From positions 1 through 41,776 of the forward strand of contig CAYMUN010000009.1 in NCBI GenBank assembly GCA_964393835.1: DNA of 41,776 nucleotides. The letters are read 5' to 3'. Under the pieces are notes generated by a model. The model was not told where the DNA came from. It saw only the letters and a program-made list of their open reading frames with translations, and ran no database searches. The first letter of the stretch is position 1. Each line of letters opens with the position of its first letter. Both the position numbers and the translations under genes were made by a program. This DNA comes from CAYMUN01 sp964393835. Its GTDB lineage: Bacteria; Patescibacteriota; Saccharimonadia; Saccharimonadales; UBA4665. This document shows, piece after piece, positions 7,759 through 15,845 of this stretch.

Positions 7759-7792
7759 CACAAAACAAAACAGGCCCGTTGCCGGGCCTGTT
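7759..7792 (-). terminator. intrinsic terminator of the pilin 2 gene
   Basis: On the minus strand a perfect 10-bp stem (AACAGGCCCG with CGGGCCTGTT, plus-strand arms 7769-7778 and 7783-7792) closes a GCAA tetraloop and is followed by TTTTGTTTTG (7768-7759). It lies 24 bases after the pilin stop codon. This is the clearest terminator in the window. Confidence 0.88.
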
Positions 7793-7815
7793 ACATGACT
7801 CAAGTTGCTAGCAAT

Positions 7816-8313
7816 CTAGCTATCGAGGCACTTGTTGTTAAAGGGAGCCGCGCTTGGCGCACCCTTAGCGGTTTCGATCGAATACCAGACGGCAACGGCC
7901 CGGCTTGATGGATTACCTTGGCAATCCTCTCCTACGTGTACTTCGATATCACCAGGAGTAATAGCTGCGCCAGGCTTTCCACCTTTTGACTGGGGTTTAA
8001 TATTGGTGCCGGCCTGAACTTTTGCCTCTGATTGAGAGGTACCGGCTGCACCAATAGTGACGGTAGCGTCAACCTGCTTAATATCGGTAGCCGCTGCAGG
8101 TACTTTTCCATCATTATCTGATGCGAACGTTGCTATACCTGCGACGATGGCTGAAGCGTCGTTTTTAATAGCGGTGTTGCGGCCGTTACGTTGTAACGCT
8201 GGTACGGCCAATAGTACGATCAGGATAATCAGTCCGGCAATAGCCAAAACAATCATGACTTCGATAATGGTGAAGCCCCTGTCGTTTGTTTTCTTTTTTA
8301 GGTTGTTAAGCAT
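7816..8313 (-). CDS. type IV pilin (probable major pilin, pilin 2)
   Basis: 165 aa. Leader MLNNLKKKTNDRG, cleavage before FTIIEVMIVLAIAGLIIL, Glu18 (mature +5). The helix continues into PALQRNGRNTAIKNDASAIVAGIATF, and two C-terminal cysteines (131 and 162) could close the D-region loop. It has its own promoter (-35 TTGCTA, 17 bp, -10 TATTAT), a GGGGG ribosome-binding site 8 bases before the ATG, and a strong terminator, so it is a monocistronic unit suited to high expression; on this basis it is proposed as the major subunit. It is paralogous to the pilin at 8413. Confidence 0.88.
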   Translation of the reverse strand: MLNNLKKKTNDRGFTIIEVMIVLAIAGLIILIVLLAVPALQRNGRNTAIKNDASAIVAGIATFASDNDGKVPAAATDIKQVDATVTIGAAGTSQSEAKVQAGTNIKPQSKGGKPGAAITPGDIEVHVGEDCQGNPSSRAVAVWYSIETAKGAPSAAPFNNKCLDS

Positions 8314-8358
8314 TGCAAATGCCCCCTTTGCGAATTACTAATTTATGCTTATGTTTAG

Positions 8359-8387
8359 ATAATAGGTGTCTGACCGGTAAATAGCAA
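8359..8387 (-). promoter_or_regulatory. promoter of the pilin 2 gene
   Basis: Minus strand: -35 TTGCTA (8387-8382), 17-base spacer, -10 TATTAT (8364-8359). The predicted 5' leader is about 40 bases and carries a purine-rich GGGGG ribosome-binding site, unlike the many leaderless starts nearby. Confidence 0.7.
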
Positions 8388-8412
8388 GCACTTTTTATAG
8401 GATTGCTAGAAA

Positions 8413-8898
8413 CTATAGCTGTTGACACTGGGCAGAGCTAGTGCCGCTGCCTTTTTCAACGCCAAATAGGGCCACCACGTCACGGTAATCGGCCCCCTGG
8501 GTGGACGCCCCGTTATTGGTCTTGTCACAACGATGATAGTTATAAATTTCAACTTTATTAATGTTCGACATGGGTGAAACATCAGTGGTCACGCCTGGGT
8601 GTAACGTAATATCAACCGGGTCGTATTGAGTCAGCTTGGCGTACTTTAGATAGTCATCGGCTGGTGTCGGTGTCGGGGGGAAATTACCGCCATTATTAAG
8701 CTGATAGCGGGAAATAGCTCCTAAAATTGACGCTACGTTTTGTTTGCGCTGGGTATTGTGGGAATTACGCTGTAAGGCCGGGATAGCTCGCAGCACAAAC
8801 AGCATAATCATCCCGATGATGGCCATCACCATCATCAGCTCGATGATGGTGAAGCCAGCTGTGCCGGTTTTGCGTACTCGTGGCATGGTTTTAGCCAC
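8413..8898 (-). CDS. type IV pilin (pilin 1)
   Basis: 161 aa. Leader ending TGTAG, cleavage before FTIIELMMVMAIIGMIML, Glu at mature +5. It shares with pilin 2 the stretch PALQRNxxNT just after the hydrophobic helix, and also has two late cysteines (124 and 158). The start overlaps the pilC stop by 8 bases, so it is transcribed with pilB-pilT-pilC. No terminator separates it from pilin 2, whose -35 box begins about 25 bases downstream. Could be a second structural pilin with a different role. Confidence 0.87.
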   Translation of the reverse strand: MAKTMPRVRKTGTAGFTIIELMMVMAIIGMIMLFVLRAIPALQRNSHNTQRKQNVASILGAISRYQLNNGGNFPPTPTPADDYLKYAKLTQYDPVDITLHPGVTTDVSPMSNINKVEIYNYHRCDKTNNGASTQGADYRDVVALFGVEKGSGTSSAQCQQL

Positions 8899-10108
8899 CA
8901 GTGAAACCTGATTGGTTAACCAGGCCGTAAATTGGCAGCAAGATAGCTGCTACGATAGTCAGGGCCATAATACCCATGATGACCATCATGACCGGCTCAA
9001 TGATCGTACTGATAGTTTTAACTTCGTTGTCGACTTCTTTTTCGTAGTAATCAGCCACTTTGGCAAGCATGGTTTCCAGCGCGCCAGACTGCTCGCCGAT
9101 TCGCAACATATTGGGCACTAGTTCCAAAAAGTTTGGATCTTTATCAATCGCGTCCGACAAGGCCTTGCCGCCCTTGACCTTTTCGACAGCCTTGGTGAGC
9201 GACTTACCAATATGGACATTATCAACGGCGTCAGAAGTAATTTCCAGCACCTGGATCAACGGCACGCCGCTGGCTACCAGGGTAGTACCGGTACGGGCAA
9301 AGCGAGCCATATACATTTTCATAAACAGCGGCCCAATTGGCCAAGCGCTCATTTTAGCCCGATCAATAACGGTGCGGCCGCCGATAGTCTGGGCCCAGCG
9401 CGTACCAAAGACACCGGCTAACGCCAGCATAATCAGCGCGACCCACCAGAAATGGGTCAAAAAGTGCGAAACAGCCAGCAAAATGCGTGTTACTAGTGGT
9501 AGCGACACGTTGTCCAGGCCGGAATAAATATTTTGCACCTGGGGCAAGACTTTGACGACCATAAAGCCCATCACCATCAACATCACCAGCAATACGATCA
9601 ACGGATAAATCATCGCGCCGCGCACCTTAGCCAGGATTTCAGCGTCTTTTTCTTGCTGGTCGGCCAGGCGCTCCAAGCCGGAATCAAGGGTACCAGAGGT
9701 CTCGGCAGCCGCGATCAGGCTGACGAATACCCTGTTAAATACCTTGGGATGTTTCTCTAGGGCCGCGGCAAAAGCTATACCGGCCTCGACGTCGTTGATA
9801 ATCTCGTTGATGACGATTTTGAATTGTTTGTTAGTCGTCTGGCCCGCCACGCTGCGCAGACTCTGTACCAGTGGCAATCCGGCGTTAATTAGGGTTGATA
9901 GCTGGCGGCTAAACAGCACTTTGTCTTTGGTTTTGATCCGTTTGCCAAGCGAAAAACCCGGGCCATTACTCTCCAGCTCAATCGACAGGGGCGTTAGGCC
10001 TTGATCCTGAATCAACTTGGCAGCCGCCTGCTCGTTTTCGGCTTGAACCCCCGCCTTAACCTTTTCGCCGGTCACGCCATTGCGGGCTTCGTACTTAAAA
10101 TTCAGCAT
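8891..10108 (-). CDS. pilC: type IV pilus inner-membrane platform protein PilC
   Basis: 405 aa, the usual length for the GspF/PilC family. It connects the PilB and PilT motors to the growing fibre. The N-terminal domain (LNFKYEARNGVTGEKVKAGVQAE) is followed by two homologous cytoplasmic GspF domains, each with RQLSTLINAGLPLVQSL-like or RIGEQSGALE-like motifs, and three strong membrane segments (about residues 165-192, 216-240 and 370-398). It follows pilT by 3 bases and overlaps pilin 1. Confidence 0.96.
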   Translation of the reverse strand: MLNFKYEARNGVTGEKVKAGVQAENEQAAAKLIQDQGLTPLSIELESNGPGFSLGKRIKTKDKVLFSRQLSTLINAGLPLVQSLRSVAGQTTNKQFKIVINEIINDVEAGIAFAAALEKHPKVFNRVFVSLIAAAETSGTLDSGLERLADQQEKDAEILAKVRGAMIYPLIVLLVMLMVMGFMVVKVLPQVQNIYSGLDNVSLPLVTRILLAVSHFLTHFWWVALIMLALAGVFGTRWAQTIGGRTVIDRAKMSAWPIGPLFMKMYMARFARTGTTLVASGVPLIQVLEITSDAVDNVHIGKSLTKAVEKVKGGKALSDAIDKDPNFLELVPNMLRIGEQSGALETMLAKVADYYEKEVDNEVKTISTIIEPVMMVIMGIMALTIVAAILLPIYGLVNQSGFTGG

Positions 10109-10111
10109 GCC

Positions 10112-11179
10112 CTAGCTCCGCATTAACCGATCCAGCTCATCAATGTCGACGGCAAAATTACGGGCTTCGTCATAGGTGATGGTTCCCTCGTGAATCAGCG
10201 ATACCAGGGTTTTATCCATCGATTGCATACCGAATTCAGCGCCGGTCTGGATGACTGCCTCTAGCTGATGCGTCTTGCCCTCGCGAATGATATTGCGCAC
10301 TGCCGGCGTGGCGACCAGCAGTTCGGCGGCCGCTACCCGGCCTCCACCGATAGACGGTATCAAGCGCTGTGAGCAAATAGCCATCAAGATGTTTGAGAGC
10401 TGGGCCCGGATTTGCGGTTGCTGGTGCGGCGGAAACACGTCAATCATACGGTCAACGCTCTGGGCGGCGCTATTGGTGTGTAGGGTGGCAAACACCAGGT
10501 GACCGGTTTCAGCGATAGTGATGGCACTGGCGATGGTTTCTAAGTCACGCATTTCTCCGACCAACACAACATCAGGGTCTTCGCGCAGGGCGGAGCGCAG
10601 GGCGGCACTAAACGAATAGGTGTCGTAGTGGACTTCGCGCTGCACGATCACTGACTTGATTGATTTGTGCGTAAACTCGATCGGGTCTTCGATAGTGACG
10701 ATGTGCATGGCTTTTTCGACGTTAATCTTGTGCACCAGGGCTGCCAAAGTGGTCGACTTACCAGAGCCGGTCGGGCCGGTAACCAGCACCAGGCCTCGGG
10801 GGTAATCGGCAAATTTATTAACGATTTCCGGAAGCCCCAGCTGTTCGATGGTTAGGATTTCGTTGGGAATTAGACGCAGCGCGGCGGCTAAATTGCCGCG
10901 CTCGTGAAAAGCATTGACCCGGAAACGTCCCAGATCACCGTAGGCAAAACTGAAATCAAACTCTTTATCTTTGAGCAGGATCTGCTTTTGATCTTCGTCG
11001 AGGATGGCAAAAATCAGGGCCTCGATTGTTTCTTCGGTTAGCATATCGGCGCCGGTAACCGCTACGAGGGTTCCGTCGACACGCAGCATCGGCGGTAATC
11101 CAACCTGGATGTGGAGGTCAGAGGCCTTTTTTTTGATCACCTCATCGAGTAGTATTTCTATCCGTGGCTGTCCCTGCAT
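10112..11179 (-). CDS. pilT: twitching motility ATPase PilT
   Basis: 355 aa hexameric retraction ATPase. Walker A GPTGSGKS (135-142), the Asp box VTIEDPIEF (161-169), Walker B region LREDPDVVLVGEMRD (198-212), the His box GHLVFATLHTNSA, and the PilT-specific AIRNLIRE-type motif AVRNIIRE (293-300), which separates PilT from PilB. Its presence implies pili that retract, giving twitching, DNA uptake or pulling on a host surface. A purine-rich GAGGGGTGG precedes the start. It lies between pilB and pilC. Confidence 0.97.
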   Translation of the reverse strand: MQGQPRIEILLDEVIKKKASDLHIQVGLPPMLRVDGTLVAVTGADMLTEETIEALIFAILDEDQKQILLKDKEFDFSFAYGDLGRFRVNAFHERGNLAAALRLIPNEILTIEQLGLPEIVNKFADYPRGLVLVTGPTGSGKSTTLAALVHKINVEKAMHIVTIEDPIEFTHKSIKSVIVQREVHYDTYSFSAALRSALREDPDVVLVGEMRDLETIASAITIAETGHLVFATLHTNSAAQSVDRMIDVFPPHQQPQIRAQLSNILMAICSQRLIPSIGGGRVAAAELLVATPAVRNIIREGKTHQLEAVIQTGAEFGMQSMDKTLVSLIHEGTITYDEARNFAVDIDELDRLMRS

Positions 11180-11213
11180 TACTCACCCACCCCTCTTATG
11201 TTTAGTCGTTTTT

Positions 11214-13025
11214 TCACGCGTTTCCCTCGGCTGCTACCCGGTTAACCTCAGGCAGCGTCGTGCGCCCGTCCAGTGCCTTGAGATAGCCGTCCTGGCGCAT
11301 GGTAATCATGCCCTCTTCCTGGGCCTGGTTGGCGATTTGGCTGCTGGTAGCTTGTTTCATGATTAATGCCTGGATGGCTTCTGAGACTTCAAAGACCTCA
11401 TACAACCCCATACGGCCCTTGTAACCGCCGGGCGTATCGGGAGTGTCAGTCCCCTTGGTTAAAGTATAAGCGGTTTGGTTGGCTAAGGGCAAGCTTTTGT
11501 AGCCCATATCTTCCGCAAAGGCCGCGGTCTTGTCGGCGCTGGGCGGCAACAGCTTACCGATCGTCGCTTGGATCGCCTCGGCCTCGACTGGTGTTGATTG
11601 ATAGGTTTCCTGATGTTCCGGGGCGATACGACGCACCAGACGCTGGCCGATCACGGTATGCACCGTGCTGGCGATCAGGAACGGTTCGATACCCATATCT
11701 AAGAGACGCGGCAGAATTCCGGCGGCGCTGCTGGTGTGCAGCGTGCTAAAGACCAGGTGACCGGTCAAGGCGGCCTGCACTGCCAACTGGGCGGTTTCTT
11801 TGTCGCGAATCTCACCGACCATTACCACGTCAGGGTCTTGACGTAAAATGCTGCGCAGGCCGCTGCTAAAGGTCAGTCCGACCTCCGGGTTAACCTGGAT
11901 CTGGTTAATACCGTCCATTTTGTATTCGACGGGGTCTTCCAGGGTGACAATATTAACGGCGTCGTTTTTAATTTCCTGGATTAGCGCGTAGAGAGACGTC
12001 GATTTACCGGAGCCGGTCGGGCCGCTGGTCAGGATCATGCCATTGGGTCGCTCCAGGCCCTTGCGAATCGTGCGCAGCGCCCGGCCGGTGTAGCCCATAT
12101 CCTCAAGCTTAAACGAGGTGCCGGACTTATCAAGCAGACGGATGACCACCTGCTCACCCCAGACAGTCGGGGCGATGGCGATACGGAGGTCAATCCCCCG
12201 ATCATCAACCAACACCGTAAAGTTACCATCCTGCGGCGAGCGGTGCTCGTCAATCTTGAGATTAGACAGGATTTTAATGCGGGAAATCAGAGCCGGCTCG
12301 GTATTTTTAGGCAATCGCATGACCTCGCGCAGCACGCCGTCGATCCGACAACGGACTTTTAGCTCCTTTTCCAGCGGTTCGATATGAATATCACTGGCCC
12401 GATTGTGGGCGGCAAATTCCAAAATTGCCGACAGGGCCTTGCTGATCGGTGAGTCCTGGACAATAGTCTTGATATTTTTGTCACCGGCTTTGCTATCTTT
12501 AGGATGCTTCTCTTTGTCACTCTCCGCCGCTTCACCGCCCTCCAGGTGACCTTGCAGAGCATCTTTCATCTGGGTATCAAGCCGGGCGCTGTACTGTTTC
12601 AATACCTGTCGAATACCGGCCTCGCTAGCCACATAGACTTTGAGCGGCCGGCCAATTTTGTTACTCAAAAAGTCCACGGCCTGGACGTTATCAGCGTCCA
12701 GCATGGCAACTACCAGCCGGTGCTGCATTTCGCCAAGCGGCACGGCCATGTAGCGTTCGGCGATGTCCTGGGGTAGCAACGCCAGAGTTTCGGGCGCTAC
12801 CCGGGCAGTTCCCAGATTTACATAAGGCATTTTAGTAATCGTTGCCGTGGCTTTGGTCAGTTGCTCGTCAGTTATATACTTGTTTTTTACCAAAAATCCG
12901 AGCAGTGGCTCAGTCTTTTTTTTGGCCTCGGCTTTAGCCGTCGCCAACTTGTCAGCCGTCAGCATACCGCTCTGCACCAGCGTGTCTTCTAGTTGCTGCT
13001 GGGTGTTAGCTAAGAGAACAGCCAT
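11214..13025 (-). CDS. pilB: type IV pilus extension ATPase PilB
   Basis: 603 aa. The N-terminal GspE/MshE-type domain (about 15-145) is followed by a charged linker (160-185) and the ATPase core with Walker A GPTGSGKS (335-342), VTLEDPVEY, Walker B RQDPDVVMVGEIRD and the His box GHLVFSTLHTSSA. The C-terminal zinc tetracysteine of many proteobacterial PilB proteins is absent: after RLVRRIAPEH no CxxC pair is seen. Only one PilB-type ATPase is present in the locus. Ends 35 bases before pilT. Confidence 0.96.
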   Translation of the reverse strand: MAVLLANTQQQLEDTLVQSGMLTADKLATAKAEAKKKTEPLLGFLVKNKYITDEQLTKATATITKMPYVNLGTARVAPETLALLPQDIAERYMAVPLGEMQHRLVVAMLDADNVQAVDFLSNKIGRPLKVYVASEAGIRQVLKQYSARLDTQMKDALQGHLEGGEAAESDKEKHPKDSKAGDKNIKTIVQDSPISKALSAILEFAAHNRASDIHIEPLEKELKVRCRIDGVLREVMRLPKNTEPALISRIKILSNLKIDEHRSPQDGNFTVLVDDRGIDLRIAIAPTVWGEQVVIRLLDKSGTSFKLEDMGYTGRALRTIRKGLERPNGMILTSGPTGSGKSTSLYALIQEIKNDAVNIVTLEDPVEYKMDGINQIQVNPEVGLTFSSGLRSILRQDPDVVMVGEIRDKETAQLAVQAALTGHLVFSTLHTSSAAGILPRLLDMGIEPFLIASTVHTVIGQRLVRRIAPEHQETYQSTPVEAEAIQATIGKLLPPSADKTAAFAEDMGYKSLPLANQTAYTLTKGTDTPDTPGGYKGRMGLYEVFEVSEAIQALIMKQATSSQIANQAQEEGMITMRQDGYLKALDGRTTLPEVNRVAAEGNA

Positions 13026-13038
13026 GTTTCACCACAAC

Positions 13039-13293
13039 CTACTGGCTGGCGTCGCCACTAAACGGATCCGGATTTTCGTTGGTGCCAATAGTAATCACCT
13101 GGGTTGGATCAATAGCTTGATCGTTGAAGTAGCGCTTGTCAGGATTCGGGAAATCAGTGGTAATAACATCGACAATTTCGGCTTCCTGGGGGTTTTTTGC
13201 CGGCGAACCGATAACCGCCGAGGACAGTACTAGAGCAAAAACAGTGCTTACCACCACTACCACGATAATCAGGGTTAGATCTTTGCGTTTCAT
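13039..13293 (-). CDS. 84-aa single-pass membrane protein between pilO and pilB
   Basis: Not recognised. It has a short basic cytoplasmic start (MKRKD), a strongly hydrophobic segment (about residues 6-30, rich in Val and Ile) and an acidic outward tail of about 50 residues without Cys. Its start overlaps the pilO stop by 4 bases (ATGA), and pilB follows 13 bases later, so it is translated within the pilus operon. Its place after pilO matches that of pilP in proteobacteria, but there is no lipobox or PilP-like domain. A role as a small partner of PilN/PilO is inference from position only. Confidence 0.7.
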   Translation of the reverse strand: MKRKDLTLIIVVVVVSTVFALVLSSAVIGSPAKNPQEAEIVDVITTDFPNPDKRYFNDQAIDPTQVITIGTNENPDPFSGDASQ

Positions 13294-13970
13294 TTCACTA
13301 CCTGTTTCTTGATGGTTAAACTTTTTTGTGGCTGATAGTAAGTATGCGCGCTGACCGTAATCTGCATGCTATTGGCACCGCCGCTAACAGCAATCGAATC
13401 AATCTGGATTGGCCGAATGGATTTCTCTAGCGTATCAATCACTCCCTTGACCGAATCATAGCTAGCACTGCCGATAGTAAAGGAAAACGGCATCGGCTGT
13501 GGCTCTGGCGTGGCGCTACTGCTATTGGTCTGCTGGATTAGCTGATCGTCAGTCCCGGTAATAGAGGTTACCTGGTAACTATGGGTTTTCATGATTTTTT
13601 CGATACTGGAAGTCAACGCTGGGAAATCATAGCTACCCGGCAAGGCATCCAGAATAATCTTGGAGTTATCACCATCGTTATCGCCAGTATTGTTGCGGTT
13701 GCCGCCCAAGACATTTGGATTCTTAGCGGCGAACGTTTTATACGAATCGGTCAATGCGTCAGCGGCCTTGAGATTGGATTGTAGCTGGTGGTGGGCTTTT
13801 TCTTTAGCGGCATTGACCTTGGATTGGTAAGCATTTTGAGACCATAGGGCTTTTGCCCCCACCAGCGAAAAGATACTGATGACAGAGGCAGCGGCCACCA
13901 CGGCGATCATCCGGGCGTTAGCTTGGCTGATAGCCAGTCGCTTGGTCGAAATTTGTGACGTTTTAGCCAT
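13290..13970 (-). CDS. pilO: PilO-like pilus assembly protein
   Basis: 226 aa. Short cytoplasmic N-terminus, one membrane helix (about 20-45), a helical coiled-coil-like stretch (SKVNAAKEKAHHQLQSNLKAADAL) and a C-terminal alpha/beta domain (FSFTIGSASYDSVKGVIDTLEKSIRPIQIDSIAVSG: cut here as separate motifs FSFTIGSASYD and IRPIQIDSIAVSG) of the ferredoxin-like kind seen in PilO. Assignment rests on this architecture and on its place after pilM-pilN. It would dimerise with PilN to form the alignment complex between motor and fibre. Coupled to the 84-aa gene by an ATGA overlap. Confidence 0.82.
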   Translation of the reverse strand: MAKTSQISTKRLAISQANARMIAVVAAASVISIFSLVGAKALWSQNAYQSKVNAAKEKAHHQLQSNLKAADALTDSYKTFAAKNPNVLGGNRNNTGDNDGDNSKIILDALPGSYDFPALTSSIEKIMKTHSYQVTSITGTDDQLIQQTNSSSATPEPQPMPFSFTIGSASYDSVKGVIDTLEKSIRPIQIDSIAVSGGANSMQITVSAHTYYQPQKSLTIKKQVVK

Positions 13971-13972
13971 AA

Positions 13973-14692
13973 TTATTGATTTCCCCCGCTGGTACTAGTA
14001 ACCGGAGCCGCCTCAAACAGATCCGTTGGTTTTTCCAGCTCTGATCGGGTGGTCACTTTAGCCGGCACTGTCAGCGTCACATCGTGCGTTATATCAAAGA
14101 TCGGCTGATCATAGATGAGCGATATGGTATAGGTCGCTGCTTTGGCTTTGCCGCCAGCGTCAGCCGCGCTGCCTTCGGTCAGCGCGAAGCTGGTCAGCAC
14201 GACATCCGAAAAAGCCAGTTTGCTGTCAGCACTATCTTTTACCTGATACTTAGTAAACTTTAAGGTATCAATATATTTGTTAACGCTACTGAGCGCGTCG
14301 GCCGTACCGGTAATGGTTGCTTTTTGCTCTACAAAATCGATATTAAAACTGGTAATGCTGGCTTCTACCGGTGTTACTTGATTAAGGTACGTAAACAAGC
14401 GGCTGGCAGCCGGCTTGGCGTCATGCAGCTGGCCGAGACTTTCCAGCTGGTTTTGAACAGTCAAAATACGGTTAATCTGCGGCTTTTTTTGCAGCTGGCT
14501 GGACTCGCTTTGAATATCGTTGTTGAGATCTTTGAGATGTTTGCGCTGGGCCAGGCCGACACTAACTATGAGCAGTAATACGCTGATTGAAACCGCTACC
14601 GCGATAGCTGAGATACCAAATACCAGACGCTGTGAGCGCCGGGCCCGCATGTACTCGAGCTTGACATCAGGCAAGAGATTAAACTGGATCAT
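13973..14692 (-). CDS. pilN: PilN-like pilus assembly protein
   Basis: 239 aa. Begins MIQFNLLPDVKLEYMRARR, carrying the NLLP motif by which PilN binds PilM, followed by a membrane helix (about 23-48), a coiled-coil stretch (HLKDLNNDIQSESSQL) and an outward alpha/beta domain. Its C-terminal 50 residues are longer than usual. The start overlaps the pilM stop by 4 bases (ATGA) and the stop is 2 bases from pilO. Confidence 0.87.
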   Translation of the reverse strand: MIQFNLLPDVKLEYMRARRSQRLVFGISAIAVAVSISVLLLIVSVGLAQRKHLKDLNNDIQSESSQLQKKPQINRILTVQNQLESLGQLHDAKPAASRLFTYLNQVTPVEASITSFNIDFVEQKATITGTADALSSVNKYIDTLKFTKYQVKDSADSKLAFSDVVLTSFALTEGSAADAGGKAKAATYTISLIYDQPIFDITHDVTLTVPAKVTTRSELEKPTDLFEAAPVTSTSGGNQ

Positions 14693-15732
14693 TCGGTGCG
14701 CTCCGCCAAGCCAACAGCCACGCCGAACTGGTTGGATAGAGTTAATAATTCATTTTGGCGATCCCGGCTAAAGGTCACGTTGCGCCAGGAGTTGCCAATC
14801 TCGACGTTGAGACCAAATTTATTGGCCAGATGCAGCGGAAATTCCGGGATGACCGAGGCGCCGCCAGTTACCACGATACGTTCGATTTTCATGCCGACGT
14901 AGCGGGTCTGGAAAAACTTGATGGACTTATCGATTTCGGTGGTCAGCAGATCAACGGTACCGCTGATAGCTTGCAAGACCTGACCCTCCAGCTTTTCTTT
15001 ACTCAGTCCGAATTTATAGACGAACTGCTCGGCTTGAGCGGCATCGATGTTTAAATTTTGCGAGGCGGCCCGGATGATAGCCTCGGCTCCGGTTGGAATC
15101 GAGCGGGTCAAATGCGGCACGCCGCCTAGAGCTACCACCAGGTCAGTTGATTTGCGACCGACATCTAATACTAATTGAGGTGTCGGCATGTCTTCGGGTA
15201 CGAGCGCCCGAGCTAACGCCAAGTTGTCAGGCTCAAAGGCTATGACATTCAGGCCAATTGCTTCCAACATATCGAGGCGGCCCTCGACAAATTTATTAGG
15301 CACGCTGCTCAGCAAAATCTCTTGTTTGGTCTTATCGACCGGCGAATCGCCGATCAGAGCCCAATCGATTTTTGATTCAGCCAAGGGCGTGGGTATCAGC
15401 CCGTCGGCCTGATAATGAATCGCTTTAGCCAGCTCGCCGGGTGATAAACGATCGATGTCAGCTACGGTAGTAAATACTCGACTGGAGGGGATGCCAACCG
15501 CAACGTTTTTAGTCGTAAGACGGGCCTGCGACACTAGCTGCGCCACCACTTGCCCCAGTTTTTGCTGATCGGCCTTGGAGTCGCTGACAGAAATATTACT
15601 GTCTAGCGGCACATAGGCGTACTTAACTAAGCTTTTAGGATTTCCATTGCCGCGCAACTGGACTAAACGCACGGCCGTGGTACCAATATCTAAGCCAAAA
15701 AAATCAGAAACGCCGCTAAGAAGTGAGCTCAT
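14689..15732 (-). CDS. pilM: actin-like pilus assembly ATPase PilM
   Basis: 347 aa, FtsA/actin fold. The phosphate-binding motif GLDIGTTAVRLVQL (13-26), a second phosphate motif DVGRKSTDLVVA and the adenosine motif VVTGGASVIPEF are visible. PilM is cytoplasmic and recruits PilN, coupling the motors to the membrane complex. It is the first gene of the pilM-pilN-pilO-84aa-pilB-pilT-pilC-pilin 1 operon, behind an extended -10 promoter 12 bases upstream. Confidence 0.94.
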   Translation of the reverse strand: MSSLLSGVSDFFGLDIGTTAVRLVQLRGNGNPKSLVKYAYVPLDSNISVSDSKADQQKLGQVVAQLVSQARLTTKNVAVGIPSSRVFTTVADIDRLSPGELAKAIHYQADGLIPTPLAESKIDWALIGDSPVDKTKQEILLSSVPNKFVEGRLDMLEAIGLNVIAFEPDNLALARALVPEDMPTPQLVLDVGRKSTDLVVALGGVPHLTRSIPTGAEAIIRAASQNLNIDAAQAEQFVYKFGLSKEKLEGQVLQAISGTVDLLTTEIDKSIKFFQTRYVGMKIERIVVTGGASVIPEFPLHLANKFGLNVEIGNSWRNVTFSRDRQNELLTLSNQFGVAVGLAERTE

Positions 15733-15744
15733 AATCTAGCCCCG

Positions 15745-15753
15745 ATTATAGCA
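15745..15753 (-). promoter_or_regulatory. extended -10 promoter of the pilM operon
   Basis: TGC-TATAAT on the minus strand (TATAAT at 15750-15745), 12 bases before the pilM ATG. A -35-like GCAACA lies 17 bases further up. The predicted 5' leader is about 5 bases. Confidence 0.6.
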
Positions 15754-15845
15754 TAAGCGTTGTTGGTTGTTGCCCACCGCATTTCGTTTGATGTCCTATT
15801 CCTATTGTGTTTTCTATTTCCTGTTATTTACTACTTGTTAGTGTA

